Positions 8,267 through 14,615 of a stretch of 37,349 nt of DNA are shown piece by piece. The notes under the pieces were generated by a model. That model saw nothing but the letters and a program-made list of their open reading frames with translations. It did no database searches and had not been told where the DNA came from. Position 1 is the stretch's first letter. Each line of letters begins with the position of its first letter. Where the stretch lies: the NCBI GenBank assembly GCA_021205095.1, contig JAJPYE010000063.1:1-37349 (forward strand), read 5' to 3'. The position numbers and the translations under genes are program-made. The stretch comes from Oscillospiraceae bacterium (GTDB taxonomy: Bacteria > Bacillota > Clostridia > Oscillospirales > Oscillospiraceae).

Positions 8267-8303
8267 CATTTGGGATGAAAAGCATAGCTTTTCATCCCAA
8301 ATG
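8267..8303. repeat. Perfect 17-bp intergenic hairpin
   Basis: An uninterrupted 17-base inverted repeat (8267-8283 with 8287-8303, loop ATA) with core GGGATGAAAAG lies immediately after the DUF1385 stop. There is no T-run on the plus strand, so it is not a normal terminator in the direction of the genes; the minus strand reads into ATTTTT. A second palindrome (CCGTGCGCGCACGG, 8313-8326) follows. The core resembles hairpins at 14427-14462 and, less closely, 28334-28368. Confidence 0.85.
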
Positions 8304-8384
8304 AGGGGTGGCCCGTGCGCGCACGGTCGCGTGCGTGTTTGTGGGATACGTATGATTCAATATACAGAGATAAAGATGTGAGCT

Positions 8385-9242
8385 ATGGCAAAGACATATA
8401 ACGACATTTACATTAACGCCAGGCGGGCGCTGAAGGCGGCGGGGATCGAGGCCTATGGGCTGGAGGCCCGGCTTATCGTGTCCCAGGCCAGCGGCAAAAC
8501 CATGGAGCAGCTTACCCGCGATCTGTCACTTTACGCCACGGACGAGCTGGATCGGCAGGTCATGGAACTGGTGGAGCGGCACCTGGCCGGAGAGCCTGTG
8601 GCCTACATCACCGGGAGCTGGGAGTTTTACGGCATCCCCCTGGAGATTACCAGGGACGTGCTGATTCCCCGGACGGATACAGAACTTCTTGTACAGGCGG
8701 CCATCCAGCTTTTCGCCGGACGGAACGCAAAGCCCAGAATATTGGATTTATGCACCGGCTCCGGCTGTATCGGCTGCGCCCTGGCGGTGCATATGCCGGG
8801 GGCCAAGCTGGTCTTGGCGGACAACAGCCCCATGGCCCTTCGCCTGTGCCGCCGGAATGTTGAAAAAAACAATCTGGATCTGCGGGTCATATGCGTGGAG
8901 GCGGACGCCACCAAAAAGCCTCCCATGCTTCTGGGTCATTTTGACCTGGTGGTGTGCAACCCTCCTTATATTCCCACGGCAGAGCTGGCGGAGCTTGACC
9001 CCTCCGTCCGGGACTATGAGCCTGCCGCCGCCCTGGACGGAGGGGAGGACGGGCTGGACATTATCCGCCCGATCATCCGTCTGTGGAAGCGGGTGCTAAA
9101 GCCCGGCGGAACCCTTATGCTGGAGGTATGCGAGGGCCAGAGCCAAACGGTGCAGGAGCTTATGACCGAGGCCGGCTTCGTCCGCACCGGCGCATTGCAG
9201 GATACCAACGGCACTGAAAGAGTTGTCGTAGGACACATATAA
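8385..9242 (+). CDS. prmC: Release factor glutamine methyltransferase
   Basis: Methylates the glutamine of the GGQ motif in release factors RF1 and RF2, raising termination efficiency; uses S-adenosylmethionine in the cytoplasm. Length is 285 residues, typical. The N-terminal helical substrate-binding domain spans about 1-85, with GEPVAYITGSWEFYG (69-83) and IPRTDTE. The SAM site is DLCTGSGCIG (121-130), and the diagnostic catalytic motif is NPPY (192-195). It follows the DUF1385 gene and is 37 bases upstream of recA on the same strand. The ribosome site before 8385 is weak. In other Firmicutes prmC often neighbours prfA; prfA is not in this window. Confidence 0.95.
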   Translation: MAKTYNDIYINARRALKAAGIEAYGLEARLIVSQASGKTMEQLTRDLSLYATDELDRQVMELVERHLAGEPVAYITGSWEFYGIPLEITRDVLIPRTDTELLVQAAIQLFAGRNAKPRILDLCTGSGCIGCALAVHMPGAKLVLADNSPMALRLCRRNVEKNNLDLRVICVEADATKKPPMLLGHFDLVVCNPPYIPTAELAELDPSVRDYEPAAALDGGEDGLDIIRPIIRLWKRVLKPGGTLMLEVCEGQSQTVQELMTEAGFVRTGALQDTNGTERVVVGHI

Positions 9243-9279
9243 ATGAAACCGAGAATTTTTCAGAGAGGAAGAAAACGCT

Positions 9280-10395
9280 ATGGCGACAAAGAAATCATCG
9301 CTTCCCCAGGTTGGCCCGGCAGCAGATAAGAAAAAAGCGCTGGAAACAGCTCTGGCCCAGATTGAAAAGGACTATGGCAAGGGGGCCATCATGCGGCTGG
9401 GAGAAGATATTCCCGTAAATGTGGCCTCCATTCCCACCGGCTCCCTGGGTCTTGACCTGGCCCTGGGCATCGGCGGCGTGCCCCGTGGCCGTATTGTGGA
9501 GATATACGGCCCGGAGGCCAGCGGCAAGACCACCCTGGCCCTGCACATTGTGGCCTCCGCCCAGAAGCAGGGCGGCGAGGCAGCCTATATCGATGTGGAA
9601 CACGCTCTGGAGCCGGCCTATGCCCGCGCCGTGGGGGTGGACATCGATAACCTTCTGATTTCCCAGCCGGACACGGCGGAGCAGGCTCTGCAAATCACAG
9701 AGGCCCTGGTGCGCTCCGGGGCTATCGACGTGATTGTGGTGGACTCCGTGGCGGCCCTGCTGCCCCGCAGCGAGCTGGAAGGGGAGATGGGCGATTCCTC
9801 CGTGGGTGTGCTGGCCCGGCTGATGAGCCAGGCCCTTCGGAAGCTGGCGGGCATTGTCTCCAAGACGAACTGCATCGTCATCTTCATAAACCAGCTTCGG
9901 GAAAAGATCGGCGTCATGTACGGAAACCCGGAGACCACACCGGGCGGTCGGGCGCTGAAATATTATTCCAGCGTCCGCCTGGACGTGCGCCGGATAGAGA
10001 CCCTGAAATCCGGGGACGAAATGATCGGCAACCGCACCCGCGTCAAGGTCGTGAAAAACAAGGTGGCGCCCCCCTTCAAGGAGGCCCAGTTCGACGTGAT
10101 ATACGGGGAGGGCATCTCCAGAATCGGCGAGATTGTGGATTTAGGTGTCCGGCTGGACATCATCGAGAAGGCCGGGGCCTGGTTCACCTGCTGCGGCGAA
10201 CGCATCCAGGGCCGGGAGGGCGTGAAGGAATACCTGACCGCAAACCCGGACAAGGCGGATCAGATCGAGCAGGAGATCCGCGCAAATTACGTGAAGCTCA
10301 TGAGTCCCCAGGCCGTCCGGGCCGCCAAGGCCGCAGGCCGGGCCATAGACGTGACCGCCGAGGACTTCGACGACGGCGGGGACAGTGAGGAATAA
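9280..10395 (+). CDS. recA: Recombinase A
   Basis: Forms the ATP-dependent filament on single-stranded DNA that drives homologous recombination and triggers LexA cleavage. It is 371 residues with all hallmarks: MAW signature KGAIMRLG, Walker A GPEASGKT (77-84), [10 protein letters not shown] (Walker B region), loop L2 and [20 protein letters not shown], then the C-terminal acidic tail. GAGAGGAAG precedes the ATG at 9280. The stop overlaps the recX start by one base (TAATG). It seems to be transcribed with DUF1385-prmC in front and recX-rimO behind. I saw no GAAC-N4-GTTC type LexA operator in the spacer before recA or upstream of the DUF1385 gene, so its SOS control, if any, is not obvious. 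Confidence 0.97.
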   Translation: MATKKSSLPQVGPAADKKKALETALAQIEKDYGKGAIMRLGEDIPVNVASIPTGSLGLDLALGIGGVPRGRIVEIYGPEASGKTTLALHIVASAQKQGGEAAYIDVEHALEPAYARAVGVDIDNLLISQPDTAEQALQITEALVRSGAIDVIVVDSVAALLPRSELEGEMGDSSVGVLARLMSQALRKLAGIVSKTNCIVIFINQLREKIGVMYGNPETTPGGRALKYYSSVRLDVRRIETLKSGDEMIGNRTRVKVVKNKVAPPFKEAQFDVIYGEGISRIGEIVDLGVRLDIIEKAGAWFTCCGERIQGREGVKEYLTANPDKADQIEQEIRANYVKLMSPQAVRAAKAAGRAIDVTAEDFDDGGDSEE

Positions 10396-10946
10396 TGTCC
10401 CGCGATGAGACGGGAGCGGTGAGATATACCGTCCGCTCCGTGCTGAACGACCCGACGGCGGAGGAACCAAAACGGAAAAAATCCCCCGCTACTCCCCTGG
10501 AGCAGGCCAAAAAATGGGCCACGGACTACCTCAAGCGCCCCCATTCGGAAAAGGAGCTGCGGGACAGGCTGGCCCAAAAGGGCTGCGCCCAGGAGGACAT
10601 CGAGACCGTCTGCGCCCTGTGTCTGGACTATGGCTTTCTGGACGACGGAGAATACGCCGGTATGATCGTCCGCCATTACGCCGCCGGAGGCTATGGGCCG
10701 GGGCGGATAAAAACCGAGCTGAACCGCCGGGGGATCCCCAAGGAGCTGTGGGATACGGCCCTTCTGGAGCTGCCGGAGGGGACGGAGAACATCGACCGGC
10801 TTCTGGCCGCCAGGCTCCGGGGCCGGGACGCCTCCGACCGCAAGGAGCGGGAGAAGGCCGCCGCCGCCCTGTTCCGCAAGGGCTACGCCTGGGAGGACAT
10901 CCGTGCGGCGCTGCGGCGCTATGGCGGCGATGATGAAGATGAATAA
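10395..10946 (+). CDS. recX: RecA regulatory protein RecX
   Basis: Small modulator that binds RecA filaments and limits or remodels them. 183 residues, built from three-helix RecX repeats: the first contains YLKRPHSEKELRDRLAQKG, the second FLDDGEYAGMIVRHY and GYGPGRIKTELNRRGI, and a weaker third ends in KGYAWEDIRAALRRYG. The first 35 residues (basic, low complexity) are not conserved in the family. Its ATG shares one base with the recA stop, so coupled translation keeps RecX tied to RecA levels. The position next to recA is the common arrangement and confirms the call. Confidence 0.92.
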   Translation: MSRDETGAVRYTVRSVLNDPTAEEPKRKKSPATPLEQAKKWATDYLKRPHSEKELRDRLAQKGCAQEDIETVCALCLDYGFLDDGEYAGMIVRHYAAGGYGPGRIKTELNRRGIPKELWDTALLELPEGTENIDRLLAARLRGRDASDRKEREKAAAALFRKGYAWEDIRAALRRYGGDDEDE

Positions 10947-10985
10947 ATTAAAATGCGGCGGGATCGTGTCCCGCCAAAAAGGATT

Positions 10986-12287
10986 ATGAAAGTTTGCTTT
11001 ACCTCGCTTGGCTGTGCCAAGAATTTAATAGATTCCGAACAAATGCTGTCCCTGGTGATGGAGGCGGGCCATGAGATCGTCTCCGATCCGGCGGATGCAG
11101 AGGGGGCGGTGGTGAATACCTGCGCCTTCATTGAGGCTGCCCAGCAGGAGGCCATCGACGCCATTTTGGAGCTGGCAGAGCTGAAAAAGACCGGCTCCCT
11201 CCGCCGCCTGGTGGTGACAGGCTGTCTGCCCCAGCGGTATCAGGGGGACATTTTGCAGGAAATCCCGGAGATAGACGCCGTTCTCGGCACCGGCAGCTTC
11301 CCCTACGTGGTGGCCGCCCTGGAATCCGGGCAGGAGCATTTCGCCCGCTTCCGGGATAAAAACGCCCCTCTGCCGGAGCTGGACAGGCTGGTGTCCACCG
11401 GCCCCGCCTGGGCCTATATCAAAATTGCCGACGGCTGCGACAAGCGCTGCGCCTACTGCGTTATTCCCTCCATCCGGGGGAAATACCGCTCCCGGCCCAT
11501 GGAGGCCATCCTCCAGGAGGCCCGCGCCCTGGCCCAGGGGGGCGTTAAGGAGCTTATTCTGGTGGCCCAGGACGTGACCTGGTACGGCCACGACCTGCGG
11601 GACGGGACGAACCTCACCGTTTTGCTGAAGGAGCTGGCAAAAATTGAAGGCATTGCCTGGATTCGACTCCACTATCTCTACCCCAGCGAAATAACGGACG
11701 AGCTGATCGAGGAGATCGCTGCGGAGCCGAAAATTGTGAAATATCTGGACATCCCCGTTCAGCACGTGAACGACAATATCCTCCGCCGTATGCGCCGCCC
11801 GGAGCGGAAGGAAACGATAACCGCCCTGTTCGACAAGCTTCGCGCTCAGATAGAGGACGTGGTGCTGCGCACCACGTTTATCGTGGGTCTGCCGGGGGAG
11901 GGGCCGGAGGAGTTTCAGGAGCTGATGGACTTTTTGCGGGAGCAGCAGCTCCCCAGAGCCGGGGTTTTTGCCTTCTCTCCCCAGGAAGGCACCGCCGCCG
12001 CCGAAATGACCGACCGATGTACCGAGGAGGAGGCGGAGGCCCGCCGCCGCACGGTTATGGATTTGCAGTGCCGGATTATGGACGAGTACGACCGGCAGCA
12101 GATCGGGCGGGAATTTCAGGTGCTTTGCCAGGGCCGGGAGGACGGTCTCTGGTATGGCCGCCGCTATGCCGATTCCCCGGACGTAGACGAGCAGGTTCTG
12201 TTTACAGGCCAGGCCGAGCCGGGACAATTTGTCCAGGTGCGGATCACCGGCTTTGAGGACGGGTATCTGATCGGGGAGACTGTTTGA
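10986..12287 (+). CDS. rimO: Ribosomal protein S12 methylthiotransferase
   Basis: Radical-SAM enzyme that adds a methylthio group to the conserved aspartate of ribosomal protein S12. Start at 10986 (MKVCFTSLGCAKNLIDSEQ, 433 residues) behind AAAAAGGA; an in-frame ATG 33 bases earlier lacks a ribosome site. The N-terminal MTTase domain has three cluster cysteines (Cys10, Cys46, Cys80), and the GCAKNLIDSE wording is the RimO rather than MiaB signature. The radical-SAM cluster is Cys151, Cys155, Cys158 (CDKRCAYC). A C-terminal TRAM domain closes the protein (about 365-433). It is separated from recX by 39 bases and belongs to the same rightward gene run. Confidence 0.95.
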   Translation: MKVCFTSLGCAKNLIDSEQMLSLVMEAGHEIVSDPADAEGAVVNTCAFIEAAQQEAIDAILELAELKKTGSLRRLVVTGCLPQRYQGDILQEIPEIDAVLGTGSFPYVVAALESGQEHFARFRDKNAPLPELDRLVSTGPAWAYIKIADGCDKRCAYCVIPSIRGKYRSRPMEAILQEARALAQGGVKELILVAQDVTWYGHDLRDGTNLTVLLKELAKIEGIAWIRLHYLYPSEITDELIEEIAAEPKIVKYLDIPVQHVNDNILRRMRRPERKETITALFDKLRAQIEDVVLRTTFIVGLPGEGPEEFQELMDFLREQQLPRAGVFAFSPQEGTAAAEMTDRCTEEEAEARRRTVMDLQCRIMDEYDRQQIGREFQVLCQGREDGLWYGRRYADSPDVDEQVLFTGQAEPGQFVQVRITGFEDGYLIGETV

Positions 12288-12310
12288 GCTTCAAGTATCA
12301 GCATCGGCGG

Positions 12311-12331
12311 CCATGAATATATTGTTCATGG
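12311..12331 (+). repeat. Small hairpin before cysE
   Basis: CCATGAA and TTCATGG (12311-12317, 12325-12331) form a seven-base stem with a seven-base loop in the 57-base rimO-cysE gap. There is no T-run, so it is not an obvious terminator; it could modulate cysE translation, which has only a weak ribosome site. Confidence 0.5.
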
Positions 12332-12344
12332 TGGTGCGATTATT

Positions 12345-12989
12345 ATGTTTGATTATTTAAGAGAAACCCTTGCTGCGTATCAGGCCCGCGACCCCGCCGC
12401 TCGCAGCCGGTTTGAGATATGGATGTATTACCCTGGGGTCAAGGCGGTTATGCGCTACCGCCGAGCCCACTGGTGCTGGACCCACGGCATGAAATTTCTG
12501 GGCCGGGGCATCTCCCAGCGGGCCCGCCGGGCCACCGGCATCGAGATACACCCCGGCGCGGTCATTGGCCGCCGTCTGGTCATCGACCACGGTATGGGCG
12601 TCGTCATTGGTGAGACGGCGGAGATAGGGGATGACGTGCTGCTGTACCAGGGCGTCACCCTGGGCGGCACCGGCAAGGATCACGGCAAGCGCCATCCCAC
12701 CATTGGGAACAACGTCCTGATCGGCTCCGGGGCCAAGGTTCTCGGCCCCTTCAAGGTGGGGGACAACAGCCGTATCGCCGCCGGGGCGGTGGTGCTGTCC
12801 GAGGTTCCCCCCAACGCCACCGCCGTGGGCGTTCCCGCCAGAGTCATCAAGCTGGACGGAGAAAAGGTGGATTACGCCGGGAACGTGGATCAGGTGAACA
12901 TCTCCGACCCAGTGGCCCTGGAGATGATCGCCCTGCGGGAGCGGCTGAACAAGCTGGAAGAAGAATTTTCCAAAACAAAGGAGAAATGA
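12345..12989 (+). CDS. cysE: Serine O-acetyltransferase
   Basis: Makes O-acetylserine from serine and acetyl-CoA, the first committed step of cysteine synthesis. 214 residues, the short form common in Firmicutes. After a helical N-terminal part come hexapeptide left-handed beta-helix repeats from about residue 65 to 160 (IEIHPGAVIG, LVIDHGMGVVIG, TLGGTGKDHGKRHPTIG, VLIGSGAKVLG). The catalytic pair Asp81-His82 lies in IDHGMG, and a second conserved His117 in RHPTI. The C-terminal residues, including NKLEEEFSKTKEK, are charged and helical. Only three bases separate it from cysS, giving the cysE-cysS pair known from Bacillus, which couples cysteine supply with charging of tRNA-Cys. No T-box was recognised before it. 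Confidence 0.95.
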   Translation: MFDYLRETLAAYQARDPAARSRFEIWMYYPGVKAVMRYRRAHWCWTHGMKFLGRGISQRARRATGIEIHPGAVIGRRLVIDHGMGVVIGETAEIGDDVLLYQGVTLGGTGKDHGKRHPTIGNNVLIGSGAKVLGPFKVGDNSRIAAGAVVLSEVPPNATAVGVPARVIKLDGEKVDYAGNVDQVNISDPVALEMIALRERLNKLEEEFSKTKEK

Positions 12990-12992
12990 GCC

Positions 12993-14393
12993 ATGCGCTT
13001 TTATAACGACTTGACCATGCAGAAGGAGGACTTTGTCCCCATCGAGGAGGGGAAGGTTCGCATGTACTGCTGCGGCCCCACGGTGTATAACTACATCCAC
13101 GTGGGCAACGCCCGGCCTATTATTATGTTTGACGTCCTGCGCCGGTATCTGGAATACCGGGGCTATCAGGTCACATTCGTACAGAATTTCACCGACGTGG
13201 ACGATAAAATCATCAAAAAAGCCAACGAGGAGGGCATCACCGCCGCCCAGGTGGCGGAAAAATACATTGCCGAATACTGGCAGGACGTGAAGGCCCTGGG
13301 GGTTCGGGAGGCCACCGTCCACCCCAAGGCTACGGAAAACATCCCCCAGATCATCGAGCTGATTGAGACCCTTATCGAAAAGGGCTACGCCTATGAAGCC
13401 CAGGGGGACGTGTATTACCGCACCCTGAAATTCAAGGATTACGGCAAGCTGAGCCATCAGAACCTGGACGACCTCCAGGCCGGGGCGCGCATCGAGGTCA
13501 ACGACGTGAAGGAAAGCCCCATGGACTTCGCTCTCTGGAAGGCGGCCAAGCCCGGCGAGCCTGCCTGGGAATCCCCCTGGGGCATGGGCCGCCCCGGCTG
13601 GCACATCGAATGTTCCGCCATGTCCAACCGCTATCTTGGCAAGACCATCGACATTCACGCCGGCGGCCAGGATCTGACCTTCCCTCACCACGAAAACGAG
13701 ATCGCCCAGTCCGAGGCCGCCAACGGGGTTCCTTTTGTCCACTATTGGCTCCACAACGGCTTCATCAATGTGGACAACAAGAAAATGTCCAAATCCCTTG
13801 GGAATTTCTTCACCGTCCGGGAGGCCGCCGCCGTCTATGGATACGACTGCATCCGGCTATTCATGCTCATGAGCCATTACCGTTCCCCGCTGAACTATTC
13901 GGCGGAGATTCTGGAGCAGGCCCAGGCCGCATTAGATCGGCTGAAAACCGCCAAGGAGAACCTGGACTTCTTCGCGGAAAAGGGCCGGGAGGAGCCGATG
14001 TCCGAAGCTGACGAGGCGTTCGTAAAGGGACTTGAAAAATACCGCCAGCGGTTCATTGAAGTTATGGACGACGATTTTAACACCGCCGACGCCATCTCTG
14101 TCATTTTTGAGCTGGTGCGGGATGTGAACGCCGCCGTATCCCCCGCCTCCGACCCCACAAAGGCCCTGGCCGCCGCCTGCCGGGATATTTTCCTGGAGCT
14201 GTGCGACGTTCTGGGCATCCCCTTTGGCCAGAGTGAGAGCCTGGATCAGGAGATAGAGGAAAAAATCGCCGCCCGCCAGGCAGCCAGAAAGGCCAAAAAC
14301 TGGGCGGAGGCCGACCGCATCCGGGACGAGCTGAAGGCCGCAGGCATCGTTCTGGAGGACACCCCGCAGGGTGTGAAATGGCACCGGGCGTAA
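12993..14393 (+). CDS. cysS: Cysteinyl-tRNA synthetase
   Basis: Charges tRNA-Cys with cysteine; class I synthetase, 466 residues. The HIGH-type signature is HVGN (36-39) in CCGPTVYNYIHVGNARP, with the zinc cysteine Cys27 just before it. Other zinc ligands are in GWHIECSAMS and FPHHENEIAQSEA. The second signature KMSKS is at 264-268. The DALR/anticodon region includes DFNTADAISVIFELVRDVN, and the C-terminal end has RIRDELKAAGIVLEDTPQG, which is diagnostic for CysS. It is the last gene of the rightward housekeeping run and is followed by a perfect hairpin at 14427-14462. Confidence 0.97.
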   Translation: MRFYNDLTMQKEDFVPIEEGKVRMYCCGPTVYNYIHVGNARPIIMFDVLRRYLEYRGYQVTFVQNFTDVDDKIIKKANEEGITAAQVAEKYIAEYWQDVKALGVREATVHPKATENIPQIIELIETLIEKGYAYEAQGDVYYRTLKFKDYGKLSHQNLDDLQAGARIEVNDVKESPMDFALWKAAKPGEPAWESPWGMGRPGWHIECSAMSNRYLGKTIDIHAGGQDLTFPHHENEIAQSEAANGVPFVHYWLHNGFINVDNKKMSKSLGNFFTVREAAAVYGYDCIRLFMLMSHYRSPLNYSAEILEQAQAALDRLKTAKENLDFFAEKGREEPMSEADEAFVKGLEKYRQRFIEVMDDDFNTADAISVIFELVRDVNAAVSPASDPTKALAAACRDIFLELCDVLGIPFGQSESLDQEIEEKIAARQAARKAKNWAEADRIRDELKAAGIVLEDTPQGVKWHRA

Positions 14394-14426
14394 TCACGCA
14401 ATCACGCAATAGAATATTCATCAATC

Positions 14427-14462
14427 TATCCGGGATAAAAAGGCTTCTTTTTATCCCGGATA
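14427..14462. repeat. Perfect 16-bp hairpin after cysS
   Basis: A perfect 16-base inverted repeat (14427-14442 with 14447-14462) has loop GCTT and core CCGGGATAAAAAG. It has no trailing T-run but carries a T5 inside its right arm. It sits 34 bases after cysS and could end or process its transcript. The core resembles the hairpin at 8267-8303. Nearby, ATCACGCA is repeated at about 14392-14408. Confidence 0.85.
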
Positions 14463-14519
14463 ATCGTATGAAATCCCGGCAATTTCACAGAAATTTTACA
14501 TGAAACAGTCCAACCCATC

Positions 14520-14548
14520 TTTACAAATGCCCTGATTTATATTATGAT
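14520..14548 (+). promoter_or_regulatory. Probable promoter of the large secreted protein
   Basis: TTTACA (14520-14525), a 17-base spacer, and TATGAT (14543-14548): five of six matches in each box. Transcription would begin near 14555, about 60 bases before the ATG at 14616, consistent with the chosen start. Confidence 0.65.
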
Positions 14549-14615
14549 ATTAAGTGAGATTTTTTGTGAATTGTACCACAAAAATATTATGAATTGGAAA
14601 GGAAAAGGTACACAC

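Noticed and set aside
12288-12344. T-box riboswitch before cysE-cysS
   Set aside because: Only 57 bases are available, with one small hairpin and no T-box signature sequence or terminator.
11025-13754. Long minus-strand open frames opposite rimO, cysE and cysS
   Set aside because: The plus-strand genes are unmistakable; the mirror frames show no family motifs.
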